From assembly GCF_028656955.1 (NCBI RefSeq), contig NZ_JAMDGY010000049.1, positions 1-54,162 on the forward strand: DNA of 54,162 nt, in the 5' to 3' direction. The notes beneath the pieces were generated by a model. The model saw nothing but the letters and a program-made list of their open reading frames with translations. It did not search any database and was not told where the DNA came from. Every line of letters begins with the position of its first letter. Within the stretch, counting starts at the first letter, position 1. This DNA is from Pseudomonas fontis. GTDB lineage: Bacteria; Pseudomonadota; Gammaproteobacteria; Pseudomonadales; Pseudomonadaceae. Positions 26,501-34,283 of this stretch are shown here, piece by piece. Both the position numbers and the translations under genes were made by a program.

Positions 26501-29491
26501 GACCGAGGTCCAGTTGCCGCCGCCAGCAGTCCAGGTGCCCGCGCCGCCATCGACCACGCCGTTGGCAACCGCATTGCTGCCATCCCAGAAGCGCATGCCC
26601 AGGTCCGGCGTATTCACCACCAGGTTGACCTGGCCGAGAGCGCCGGTCTGCACTTGCAGATCACCCAGCCCGAAACCACTCGGCGCGCTGGCGACATCCA
26701 GCCCCAGGTCGACCAGGCTGCCGGTGTAGTTGATCAGGCGATAGACACCCGCGCCAAAACTGCCGGCGTCGGTGACATTGAGATTGCCGTCCAGGGTCAG
26801 GTTGCCGGTGCTGAGCAATGCCTGCGTCGAAGGCGCGCCAAGTGCGGCATCGAAGTTGGAGCCGCTGCTCATGGTCAGCGATCCCACTGACAGGGTGGTG
26901 CCGCTACTCAGGCTGAGATGGCCGCCGCTGTTGACCGTCAGTGCGCCGTTTAGCGTACCGCTACCCGCCAAGGTGCCCGTATTGTTGACGTTGACCTGGG
27001 CACTCTTCAACGAACCAAGAAGCTGCAGGGTTCCGCCGTTGACCTCGGTGTTGCCGGTAAAGTTGTTGCTACCGTTGAGGATCAGCTTGGCGGCGCCTTG
27101 CTTGGTCAAGCCTCCCACGCCATTGACCTGCCCGCTGAGAGCCAGGTCGTTGCTGCCGAGCACGGTCAGGTTGCCCAGCAGGTTCACGGTGTTGCCCAGG
27201 TTGAATGCGCCACTGTTGTCCAGCTGGGTACCGTTGGCCACATTCAGCGCGCCCATGCCCAGTGCCGAACCGGAGGTCAGAACCAGGGCGCCAGCATTCA
27301 GCGCGGTCGGGCCGCGATAGCTGTTGTTGCCGCCCAGGCTCAGGGTCCCGGCGCCATTCTTGGCCAGGCTGCCACTGCCGCTGATCACGCCGTTGAGGGT
27401 CAGCGCATTGCTCCCGCCCACGCTCAGCAAGCCGGACAGGCTGGTGTCGTTGAGCAGCGTCACGGCCTTGTTGCTGTCCAGCGTGGTGCCTGCCGCAGCG
27501 CTCAGGGTGCCAGTGCCCAGCGCGCTGTCGCTGCCCACGACCAGGGTGCCACCACTCAGTAGTGTGCCGCCGGTGTAGGCATTGGCGCCGTTGAGCACCA
27601 GGGTGCCGGTGTCGAGCTTGTTGAGGGTTGCCGGGCCGTTGATAGCGACATCGATGCTGGCGGTGACACCTGGGTCGAGCCGTACGGCGAAGGTGCCACT
27701 GTTGCCATTGACCGCGCTGATCACACCCGCAGTACCGGCGTTCAGGGCATAGCCATCGGTCATGAACTGCATGCCGCCGAGGATTTTCGCCCCATCTACC
27801 CGCACGTTGCCGGCAGCCCCCTGGAACACTGCAAACTGGCCGTACCAATTGCTGTTGATATTGCCGTTGAGGTCGGTCCAGTTGGTGCCACCACTGTTCC
27901 AGGTGCCGTTGCCACCCTGAACCATGCCATCAGGGAAACCGGCGCTGCCGTCCCAGAACTGCACGATCAGGTTCGGTGAGTTGACCAGCAGGTTGACCTG
28001 GTTGGCGATCGCCGTCTGCAAGTTCAGCTCGCCCGGGTTCAAGCCTGCGGGCAACGTGCCCAAGGCCATGAGATTGTTGGTCAAGCTGCCGCCGTAGTTG
28101 AACAGGCGGTACACGCCATTGCCAAAGCCGCCGGCGTCGCTGATGTTCAGGGTACCGTCGAGCACCAGGTTGCCACCCACGCTGAACACCGGCGTGCTGG
28201 CGGTCACCGGCGAGCCGAATGCAACATCCGTGATGGAGTTGGCGGCCAGGGTCAGCCCCCCCATATTCAGGGTACTGCCACTGGTACCGGCCAGGTGACC
28301 GCCATTTTGCACGGTCACAGGCCCCGCGATCGTACCCGTGCCGGCCAAGGTGCCACCGGCATTGACCGACAGGTGGCCACCGCCCAAGGTCCCGCTCACC
28401 TTCAAGGTGCCGGCACTGACCTGGTTGTTGCCGGTAAGGCTGCTGCTCCCGCCCAGCTCGAGAACGCCGGTCCCCACTTTGCTCAGTGCACCGTCGCCAT
28501 TCAGGCTACCGGCGAATACGTTGTCGAGGTTGTTGCCGCCCAGGCTCAAGGTACTGCCCAGGGCAATGTTGCTGGTCCCGGTCCCAGTCAGGCTGCCGAT
28601 GCTGGTATTGCCATTGAGATTGAGCGCTGCTGCGCTGTTGATGTTGGCTGAGCTGAGGTTGCCCAGCGCTGTCCCGCCCAGCGTGGTCACGGCACCCCTG
28701 AGGATGTTGAGCGTGCCGCTGAAGCTGTTGTTGCCCACCACCACCAGTTCGTCGAGACCGTCCTTGATCAGGTTGCCGCTGCCATTGATCTGGCCACCCA
28801 GGGTCAAGGCATTGGGGGTGTTGAGGGTCAGGGTGCCATTCACGTTGAGGCTGTTGGCCAGTGCCACTGCCTGGGTATTGGTCAAGGTGCTGGTACGTAT
28901 GGCGGTCAGTGCACCGGTACCCATCGAATTGCTGTTGGTCAGGGTCAAGGTGCCGCCGCCGAGCGAAACACCACCAGCAAAGCTGTTGATACCCGCCAGG
29001 GTCAGGTTGCCCGTACCGCTCTTGAGCAATTGGCCGGCGCCGTAGACGACCCCGTTCAACCCGAGGCTGTAGTCGCCATAGACGTTGAGGTTGGCGTCCA
29101 GCCCCACGTTGTTGTTCAACACCACGTCGATGACGCTCGTCCGCAACGTTGAGGTTCTGCTGACCTGCAATTGGCCCGCACCCAACGCCGCGTTGGTGGC
29201 GAGCACCAAACTACCGGAATTCAAGGTGATGATGCCGGTGTAAGCGCTGGAGAACGCGTTGTCCTGAGTGATGGTGGTTTCGCTCGTGCAGGTTACCGCC
29301 GCCGTTGGCCCGGGGTTTGCCGGGGTACAGTCGGCCTGGGCAGTCGAGTCGAAGATCAATGGCAGCAGCAATGCCGGCAGGGCCAGCTTGCCCATGCGAC
29401 GCGTGCTTTTGCGGCAGCGTTTACTGTGTTCGTGGGTGACGGTCCAGCAACCCATCGAAGCATTCCACACCAGCGCAAAAACGTGGTTCAT
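20516..29491 (-). CDS. Giant type V autotransporter with beta-strand repeats
   Basis: 2991 residues. The N-terminus (MNHVFALVWNASMGCWTVTHEHSKR) is an extended ESPR-type signal, followed by a hydrophobic core and cleavage after DSTAQA. The passenger, to about residue 2680, consists of dozens of autotransporter-associated beta-strand repeats such as GGTLTLTNSNSMGTGALT and LVLNGANSYTGGT, forming a long beta-helix. Four larger modules start with QFWDG or RFWDG near residues 513, 969, 1696 and 2161, each with GTW, NWT, FAVFQG and GMQF/GLQF-type signposts. The last 280 or so residues are the outer-membrane barrel and end in GLNVSF with a terminal Phe. There are hardly any cysteines in the passenger. 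It is a likely surface adhesin or biofilm protein. It is convergent with the transsulfuration genes and not obviously in an operon. Confidence 0.93.
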   Translation of the reverse strand: MNHVFALVWNASMGCWTVTHEHSKRCRKSTRRMGKLALPALLLPLIFDSTAQADCTPANPGPTAAVTCTSETTITQDNAFSSAYTGIITLNSGSLVLATNAALGAGQLQVSRTSTLRTSVIDVVLNNNVGLDANLNVYGDYSLGLNGVVYGAGQLLKSGTGNLTLAGINSFAGGVSLGGGTLTLTNSNSMGTGALTAIRTSTLTNTQAVALANSLNVNGTLTLNTPNALTLGGQINGSGNLIKDGLDELVVVGNNSFSGTLNILRGAVTTLGGTALGNLSSANINSAAALNLNGNTSIGSLTGTGTSNIALGSTLSLGGNNLDNVFAGSLNGDGALSKVGTGVLELGGSSSLTGNNQVSAGTLKVSGTLGGGHLSVNAGGTLAGTGTIAGPVTVQNGGHLAGTSGSTLNMGGLTLAANSITDVAFGSPVTASTPVFSVGGNLVLDGTLNISDAGGFGNGVYRLFNYGGSLTNNLMALGTLPAGLNPGELNLQTAIANQVNLLVNSPNLIVQFWDGSAGFPDGMVQGGNGTWNSGGTNWTDLNGNINSNWYGQFAVFQGAAGNVRVDGAKILGGMQFMTDGYALNAGTAGVISAVNGNSGTFAVRLDPGVTASIDVAINGPATLNKLDTGTLVLNGANAYTGGTLLSGGTLVVGSDSALGTGTLSAAAGTTLDSNKAVTLLNDTSLSGLLSVGGSNALTLNGVISGSGSLAKNGAGTLSLGGNNSYRGPTALNAGALVLTSGSALGMGALNVANGTQLDNSGAFNLGNTVNLLGNLTVLGSNDLALSGQVNGVGGLTKQGAAKLILNGSNNFTGNTEVNGGTLQLLGSLKSAQVNVNNTGTLAGSGTLNGALTVNSGGHLSLSSGTTLSVGSLTMSSGSNFDAALGAPSTQALLSTGNLTLDGNLNVTDAGSFGAGVYRLINYTGSLVDLGLDVASAPSGFGLGDLQVQTGALGQVNLVVNTPDLGMRFWDGSNAVANGVVDGGAGTWTAGGGNWTSVNGNVNKSWADDFAVFQGTAGSVTVEGPQLFNGMQFLTNGYRLEQGAGGKLTAVNRLDGYTLMRVDPNVTATLDVAIDGTGTLNKVDSGTLVLNGANSYTGGTLLNGGTLVVGNDSALGSGALSTAAGTTLDSNRAVTLANAMGLNGNLTLAGSHALTLNGGIVGSAGLVKNGLATLALGGNNSFVGPVALNAGGLVLGSNRALGAGDLNAAGGTTLDASKAVSIGNTVNLAGNLGIAGSAGINLAGVVGGAGGLTKNGQANLELSGNNTYQGGTTLNAGTLTLGSATALGQGSLTVAGAASLDSSSAQVSSNAIGLNANLTVAGSNDLTLDGAISGNAGLAKNGNANLTLNGANSYQGGTTLNAGSLTLGQAGALGSGALTVSGASNLNATGPLVLANNLNVNAGLTVASTHDLTLAGVLAGNGSLTKTGLADLTLSGNNSFNGQFNVLVGSLNTLGETALGSNAQVNLGYGSQLNLGGSTHIANLTGNGNANVAAGTTLNLGATDLSSTFAGALGGAGQLNKLGNGTFILSGNSALSGDTLVNGGTLTVNGSLASGNVIVNNGGTLNGGGNLIGAVSVANGGHLGLSTGSTLSAGSLVLAQNANLDVALGTPVAGGGTALLNVAGNLTLDGTLNVTDQGVFGAGVYRLANYGGNLTDNGLNIGTLPGGTAAGDLTVQTVVGNQVNLLVATANTTVQFWDGGQLAGNGSIDGGNGTWASGVTNWANVDGSYNQHWVNQFAVFQGAAGNVSVNGVQSITGLQFASDGYRLLSGVAGSLNLVNGTASVRVDPNSTATLDLAINGNGTLNKLDSGTLVLNGANGYTGGTLLNGGSLVLGNAGALGSGTLTSAAGTTLDNRVALTLNNDVLLNGGLTLAGSNDLVLAGNIAGSGGLTKQGASNLTLSGSNSFGGALDVLAGSLTTVGGAALGSGTGVNLASGASLNIGNSLTLASLTGNGSTQIAAPAVLSVGSNGLASNFAGALSGAGQLNKVGNGVLTLGGNNTLSGDTRVAAGTLNVAGSLASASVAVDNGATLTGNGSLAGAVNVADGGNLNLNAGNTLSVGSLVLGQNANLNVGLGAPALGGGSSLLNVGGNLTLDGKLNIADLGGFGTGVYRLANYAGNLTNNGLAIGTLPGNLTAADMQVQTAVGNQVNLLVQAPNTTVQFWDGSNAQSNGAINGGAGTWSTGASNWTSVDGVFNQAWGNSFAVFQGTGGQVGVEGAQRIGGMQFAGNGYQLVAGNAGSLTLVNGTTGNTAVRVDPNVTATLDVALNGSGTLNKLDSGTLVLNGVNSYSGGTLLNGGTLVVGNSGALGSGSLTAADGTRLDNSSVLALNNAVVLNGGLTLAGSHDLTLAGAISGTGSLLKQGSSALTLSGDNSFSGALNIQGGKLTLDGINALGNATLIIGSAGSVGMSGATTLDVLGGTGHMNLVAGSALQVGANHSGSVYDGNLSGRGSLNKIGNGKLVLNGQSSVGDTHVTTGSLIVGGAAGSTASLASNVQVDNGAMLGGHGLIDGNISLASGAKLNPGNSIGTLRVDGNVNLTPGSILEIEANPDGTSDKLIATGTVSLGGARLNVLAGAGSWAPDNRYGIIQAAAVNGTFAEITSNLAFLTPNVAYSATGVELQLQRNDVSFASAGTTSNQRAVATAVDAGGKGALYNAVSSLSVAQARAAFDNLSGEVHASTQGALFDDSRHVRDGISQRLQAAQGRAPADGVLHSDADSGMTFWMQGYGGWGDSAGNSNAAKAEHNSSGTLLGIDLPLNEHWRVGVAAGYGSNKLDVDARNSSSDIDSTSLTLYAAGQWDAINLRLGASHAWNDIDSSRRVSFDGIADHDKANYDAKTTQVFGELGYAVKAGEFTVEPYVGLARVKVDSDSFNEKGGATALRGDSQNDSVTYSTLGVHASTPLAKVAGVPVSLQGTLGWQHAFDDLDTERQMAFAGGNNFTVQGTPLAKDSAVAQLGVKAQVAAGTTVELGYAGQFGDGYKDNGVRLGLNVSF

Positions 29492-29707
29492 CGCGTCATT
29501 CCCTTGAATGAGAGAGGCTGCTGCCAGAAAGGCAGCAGTGTTGGGGCAGGCGCAAAATCAACGCCCGCACACCCTGAAAATTGGCGCGGATTATGTGATG
29601 GCAAAATGACTTCTGTCTATGCCCGAAACCACAAATATTCGATCTATTTTTTGACGCCTGAAATCGGTTTCGCCCAATGAATACGGCTACCTGAGCGAAT
29701 CTGAGCG

Positions 29708-30598
29708 TTATGCGTCATTGCCCGACAGAAAGCTCAGCAACTGCCGTCCATGGGAGCTCAGCGACTCCCAACTGCGGATGCACAAACGCAGCTCCAGACT
29801 GGCCCAACTTTCCTCGAGCCGGACCATTCGCACCGGCAGTTCCTGCACCAGTCGGGTCGCGGTGGTTTCCGGCAGCATGGCGATGCCGGCGCGTTGCGCC
29901 ACCAACTGTGCGATCGCCTCGAAACCCGGCGCCCTCACCCGCACTTGCAGCGGCATGGCCAGTTTCATCGCCAGCGCCTCGACAAAGCGCTGCATCGCCC
30001 GCTCGGCGGGCAAACAGATAAAGGCAAAGCCCAGGGCGTCACGCAGGTGCGTATGCTCGCGCTCTGCCAGCGGGTGACCGAGCGGCACCAGCATCACCAG
30101 GCGCTCACGGCGAAACGGCAGGGAGATCACCCCTTCGCTGACCAGGTTGCCGTCATACACGCCGATCTCGCATTCGCCGTTCAACACCGCGCGCAGCACA
30201 TCGGCGCTGCGGTACTCGACCAGTTCCAGGTCGACTTCCGGGTAGTCCGCCAGAAACGGCCCGAGCACGGTGGGCAGCACGGTGCTGTTGGTCACTGTGG
30301 TGGCCGCCAGGTTGAGGGTGATGCGCCGCTGCCCGGCCAGCTCCTTGAGCGTGTCTTGCAGCTTTTGCGCCTCGCCGAGCACGCTGCGTGCGGCCTCCAG
30401 CACCAGCCGGCCGTTGGGCGTGAGGTGCATGCCGTCGGCCTTGCGAATGAACAGCGTCACGCCGCAGCGCTCCTCCAGCAGGCGCAGCCGCGTGCTGGCG
30501 GCAGACAGCGCCACCGGAAAGGTCGCTGCCGCCTTGCTCAGGCTGCCGGTGGCGGAAATCACCAGCAGCAAACGTAGATCCAGCAAGTCGAAGTGCAT
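29708..30598 (-). CDS. LysR-family regulator
   Basis: 296 residues, the normal length. Winged helix-turn-helix at the N-terminus (LLDLRLLLVISATGSLSKAAATFPVALSAASTRLRLLEE), then the periplasmic-binding-like co-inducer domain. The start at MHFDLLD is chosen because LysR proteins begin a few residues before this helix and GGAG lies upstream; the longer frame is not supported. It is divergent from the EamA transporter gene at 30705, 106 bp away, and probably controls it. The effector is unknown. Confidence 0.87.
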   Translation of the reverse strand: MHFDLLDLRLLLVISATGSLSKAAATFPVALSAASTRLRLLEERCGVTLFIRKADGMHLTPNGRLVLEAARSVLGEAQKLQDTLKELAGQRRITLNLAATTVTNSTVLPTVLGPFLADYPEVDLELVEYRSADVLRAVLNGECEIGVYDGNLVSEGVISLPFRRERLVMLVPLGHPLAEREHTHLRDALGFAFICLPAERAMQRFVEALAMKLAMPLQVRVRAPGFEAIAQLVAQRAGIAMLPETTATRLVQELPVRMVRLEESWASLELRLCIRSWESLSSHGRQLLSFLSGNDA

Positions 30599-30704
30599 AT
30601 CAGGGGCTTCTCCGTTGGCGAAGGCTTGGTTCGCAAAATAGCGATTCTGGGGAATTGTCCTTCGCCCTAGAATAAGGCCAATTTCCTCCACCGCAGGGGT
30701 TTTC

Positions 30705-31682
30705 ATGAACAGCGTGCGCGCCTATTGCCAACGCTCCATCCACAACGGCAGCTTGTTTGCGGTACTGGCCGCGCTCGGTTTCAGCCTCAAGGCGGTCTTC
30801 GTCAAGCTGGCCTATGCCGCCAGCACGGTCGATGCCGTGACCCTGCTGGCCATGCGCATGGGGCTGTCGCTGCCGCTGTTTGCCTGGCTGCTGTGGTTCA
30901 GCCGCAGCGCATCAAACGCCCCGTTGAACCTGGGCGACGGCCTGCGCGTGCTGCTGCTCGGCATGCTCGGGTATTACCTGGCGAGCCTGTTCGACTTCTA
31001 TGGCCTGCAGTACATCAGCGCCGGCCTGGAACGGCTGATCCTGTTCACCTACCCGACCCTGGTGCTGATCTTCCAGGCCATCGCCCTGCGCGAACGGCCG
31101 ACCTTGCGCACACTCGCGGCAATGGGCGTGTGCTACTTCGGCCTGGGCATCGCCTTTGTGCATGACCTGAGCGTGGCCGGTCTCGGCAGCCAGGTGATCG
31201 TCGGCTCGGCATGGGTGTTCGCCAGCGCGGTGACCTACGCGCTGTACTACTGTGGCACCGGCATGATGCTCAAGCGCATGAGTTCGATGCGCCTGGCGGG
31301 GCTTGCCGGCTGTGCGTCATCGCTCATGGTGCTGGGGCACTACGCGCTGGTGGGCGACACCACGCAACTGCTGCAATTGCCGTCAGTGGTGTGGTTGCAT
31401 GCCGGGTTGATGGCGCTGGTGTCCACGGTGCTGCCGATCTACTGGGTCTCGCTGGCGATCCAGCGCATGGGCGCCACGCACACGGCGGCCGTCGGCAACC
31501 TGGGGCCGGTGCTGACCTTGCTGGCCTCCTGGGCGCTGCTTAGCGAAGAGATTTCGGTGTATCAACTGATCGGCCTGGCGTTTGTACTGCTCGGCGTGTC
31601 GCGCCTGAAGCCGGGGCAGAAAACCGCCCCGGCAACCAATGCGCCCGCAGACACGCTGACGGCGCCGAACAGCGGCCGCTGA
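30705..31682 (+). CDS. EamA/DMT-family transporter
   Basis: 325 residues with about ten membrane helices arranged as two repeats of five, as usual in EamA proteins (for example AVLAALGFSLKAVFVKLAYAAS, LGMLGYYLASLFDFYGLQYIS, then AVGNLGPVLTLLASWALLSEE in the second half). Such proteins export amino acids or small metabolites. It is divergent from a LysR regulator, the typical pairing for an inducible exporter. The C-terminal 25 residues are hydrophilic. The substrate is unknown. Confidence 0.85.
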   Translation: MNSVRAYCQRSIHNGSLFAVLAALGFSLKAVFVKLAYAASTVDAVTLLAMRMGLSLPLFAWLLWFSRSASNAPLNLGDGLRVLLLGMLGYYLASLFDFYGLQYISAGLERLILFTYPTLVLIFQAIALRERPTLRTLAAMGVCYFGLGIAFVHDLSVAGLGSQVIVGSAWVFASAVTYALYYCGTGMMLKRMSSMRLAGLAGCASSLMVLGHYALVGDTTQLLQLPSVVWLHAGLMALVSTVLPIYWVSLAIQRMGATHTAAVGNLGPVLTLLASWALLSEEISVYQLIGLAFVLLGVSRLKPGQKTAPATNAPADTLTAPNSGR

Positions 31683-31694
31683 GCGCAGGCATGC

Positions 31695-32174
31695 TCAGCC
31701 GTTGAACGCGGCTTCGATGGTAGCGATGTCGATCTTGCACATCGTCATCATGGCATCGAAGGCGCGCTTGGCGGCAGCCTTGTCCGCGCTGGTGATGGCT
31801 GCGACCAGCACGCGCGGGGTGATCTGCCACGACAGCCCCCATTTGTCCTTGCACCAGCCGCAGGCACTTTCCTCGCCGCCGTTGCCGACGATGGCCTGCC
31901 ACAGGCGATCGGTTTCGGCCTGATCGTCAGTGGCCACCTGGAACGAGAACGCCTCGCTGTGCGTGAACATCGGGCCGCCGTTCAGGCCCACGCAAGGCGT
32001 GCCCATGACGGTGAACTCGACCGTGAGGACATCACCTTGCTGGCCCGACGGGAAATCACCGGGGGCGCGGTGCACGGCGCCCACCGTGCTGTTGGGGAAT
32101 GTGGCGGCGTAGAACGTCGCGGCGTCCAGCGCCGTGCCGTCGTACCACAGGCAAAGGGTCAGGTTGGGGGACAT
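31695..32174 (-). CDS. VOC-family protein, PhnB/3-demethylubiquinone methyltransferase-like
   Basis: 159 residues with the PhnB-type vicinal oxygen chelate fold: NLTLCLWYDGTALDAATFYAATFP at the start, TVMGTPCVGLNGGP, and the Trp-rich ACGWCKDKWGLSWQITP segment. Many members are annotated as 3-demethylubiquinone-9 3-methyltransferase, a label I would not trust; no SAM site is present. The gene ends 12 bp from the convergent transporter gene and is divergent from a LysR gene. Its role is unknown. Confidence 0.8.
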   Translation of the reverse strand: MSPNLTLCLWYDGTALDAATFYAATFPNSTVGAVHRAPGDFPSGQQGDVLTVEFTVMGTPCVGLNGGPMFTHSEAFSFQVATDDQAETDRLWQAIVGNGGEESACGWCKDKWGLSWQITPRVLVAAITSADKAAAKRAFDAMMTMCKIDIATIEAAFNG

Positions 32175-32317
32175 GGTGGTGCTCCATGGAAGGCGGGAAC
32201 ACCACGATTCTAGTCGGCTGGCCGTGTATCAACCGGCACCCCGTCGACAACCTGCTGCTGGTCCGACGCATGGGTGCGCTACAGTTCGCACTGCCCCGCC
32301 GACCACACGGACACGCC

Positions 32318-33202
32318 ATGGCCCTGCCACCGCTCTACAGCTTCAAGGTATTCGAATGCGTTGCCCGTCTGGGCAGCCTGGCGGCGGCGTCGGTCGAGCT
32401 GCACGTGACCAGCGGGGCAGTCAGCCAGCAGATCAAGGCGTTGCAGGGCAGCCTGGGGGTCGAGCTGTTCGAGAAGCGCGGTAGGCAACTGGCCCTTACG
32501 GCCAGCGGCCGCGTACTGCAGCAACGGGTCGCCCGGGCGATGGGCGAAATCCGCGACGGCGTCGAGGAACTGCACGCCAGCGCAAACGTGCAAACCCCGC
32601 CCATCACGTTGACCCTGTCGCTGCCGCCGGCAGAAGGCATCACCTGGCTGGCCACCCTGCTGTTCGAACTGATGGCGGACAACCGCGCCCTCACCCTGAA
32701 CCTGCTGACCGCCACCTATTTCAACCAGGTCAACTGGCGCAAGGCGGATATCGCCGTGGTCTATGGCTCACCGCCCTGGCCGGGCTACTGGTGGCGGCAG
32801 CTGCACGGCATCCAGCTAACCCCGGTGTGCAGCCCACAATACTTGCGCGGCCCGCAGGCCATCCGCAGCGTGGACGACCTGGCCCGCCACCGCCTGCTGC
32901 ACGAAGACGCCGGCGAGCAATGGCAGCAATGGCTGACAGAAGCCGGCGGCACCTCGCGCAGCGCCTCGCACGTCTACTTCGAGGACTTTGCCCTGGTGCT
33001 GCAAGCCGCCCGCGATGGTTTTGGCGTCGCCCTGAGTGATGAGACGGTGTCGGCCCGCGACCTCAACGAAGGCCGACTGGTACAGCCCCTGGCAATCTCG
33101 GTGCCGGCCGTGCACAACTACTACTGCATCTGCACCGAAGACGCCTGGGAACGCCGCGAAGTGAAGTCGTTCATCGACTGGCTGCTGTCAACGGCCAACT
33201 GA
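32318..33202 (+). CDS. LysR-family regulator, GcvA-type
   Basis: 294 residues. The N-terminus PLYSFKVFECVARLGSLAAASVELHVTSGAVSQQIKALQ is the GcvA/AmpR subgroup helix-turn-helix, and the C-terminal half is the substrate-binding domain (DLARHRLLHEDAGEQWQQWL). Starts further upstream are open but precede the domain by more than usual; MALPPLYSF is preferred. It lies divergent to the VOC gene and convergent, 7 bp away, with the exported metallo-hydrolase gene. The target is not evident. Confidence 0.85.
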   Translation: MALPPLYSFKVFECVARLGSLAAASVELHVTSGAVSQQIKALQGSLGVELFEKRGRQLALTASGRVLQQRVARAMGEIRDGVEELHASANVQTPPITLTLSLPPAEGITWLATLLFELMADNRALTLNLLTATYFNQVNWRKADIAVVYGSPPWPGYWWRQLHGIQLTPVCSPQYLRGPQAIRSVDDLARHRLLHEDAGEQWQQWLTEAGGTSRSASHVYFEDFALVLQAARDGFGVALSDETVSARDLNEGRLVQPLAISVPAVHNYYCICTEDAWERREVKSFIDWLLSTAN

Positions 33203-33209
33203 CGCGCTT

Positions 33210-34118
33210 TCAGTACCCGTAGCCACGTCCGTCGGTGAAGGTGATGTCCGTCAGGATGCTGATGCCCTTTTGCACCTCGAACAGTTTCGAACTGCGGATC
33301 AGCTCCGGGTCGGAGAAGGATTTGCCGGTCGCGCGCCCGGCCTGGATCGCCACCAGCTTTTCATGAATCTGCTGCACATCGGCGTAGCTCATGGCAGGCA
33401 CGCGGCTGGCATCTTCGTCGGCATGGGCGCCGTAGATGCGTGTGTCCGGGTTGATCAGTTCGAGCGTGGCGGCAACCGAGGTGGTGTAGTCCGCAAGGTT
33501 GCCGGCCAGCAGCCAGGACGGGTAGAGATGATCGCCCGACAGCAGCACATTGTGGGTTTCATCCAGCAGCGCCACTTCATCCTGGGTATGCCCCGGGGTG
33601 CTCAGCAGGCGCACCTTGAGGCCGCCCAAGTCGATCACTTCGTTGGGTTTGATCAGGCGCTCGACGCGAAACGGCTTCAAGGTCATATGGTCGAAATTGC
33701 CCAGGTAGACCGCCTCCGGGACGTGGTACAGGCCATCGCTTTGCTTGAAGCGGCGGATCGCCGGGAGGTCGGCGAGATAAATGCTGCTGAAGTTGTGCAG
33801 GCCGCCCAGGTGATCAAAGTGCAGGTGCGAAGGCAGCACCGACAGCGGCTTTTTGGTGATGGTCTCGACCACTTTGGTAATGTCCGCCGCCTGGTTGGCG
33901 CCAGCATCAAACATCAGCGCCTTTTCACTGCCCACCAACAGGTACGAGTAGTTCTTCTGGTAGTAATCCGGCTCACCGATGGCATACAGCGTGTCGCTCA
34001 ATTTGTGCACCACGAATGCGGGACCAACGCCGCTGGCCTGGGCTGCTTCATCCACCTGAACCACCCCGCCGACAACCGTCGATGCCATTACCACCAGTGC
34101 CGCGATAAGTCGTTGCAT
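33210..34118 (-). CDS. Exported metallo-beta-lactamase-fold hydrolase
   Basis: 302 residues. The N-terminus is a signal peptide (MQRLIAALVVMASTVVGG). The zinc motif HLHFDHLGG (about 98-106) is complete, followed by the later ligands STPGHTQDE and LLSGDHLYPS and a His near YGAHADED. This is the subclass that hydrolyses small esters, lactones or thioesters, not necessarily beta-lactams. Export to the periplasm is likely. Neighbours give no hint of the substrate. Convergent with the GcvA-type regulator. Confidence 0.85.
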   Translation of the reverse strand: MQRLIAALVVMASTVVGGVVQVDEAAQASGVGPAFVVHKLSDTLYAIGEPDYYQKNYSYLLVGSEKALMFDAGANQAADITKVVETITKKPLSVLPSHLHFDHLGGLHNFSSIYLADLPAIRRFKQSDGLYHVPEAVYLGNFDHMTLKPFRVERLIKPNEVIDLGGLKVRLLSTPGHTQDEVALLDETHNVLLSGDHLYPSWLLAGNLADYTTSVAATLELINPDTRIYGAHADEDASRVPAMSYADVQQIHEKLVAIQAGRATGKSFSDPELIRSSKLFEVQKGISILTDITFTDGRGYGY

Positions 34119-34283
34119 AAATTGCCAGCCTTGTTTGTCGAGTCAGTTTTTATGGTCGAACACCGTCAATGCCCGAACGAATCTAGCGACCCCGACACCC
34201 GCAGCTCAATGCATTAGATTTAAACCATCACACTTTAGTTAATCTGCCGGGCCAGGGCCGACAGCGTCGGCCCTGGCTCCACA

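Noticed and set aside
23543..26890. 1115-codon open frame antisense to the autotransporter
   Set aside because: A shadow of GC-rich repeats; composition is Ala/Gln/Val/Gly with no domain or ribosome site.
21700..28900. Regular repeats in the autotransporter as a CRISPR-like array
   Set aside because: The repeats are in-frame, of variable length and diverged, and encode beta-strand repeats of the passenger.
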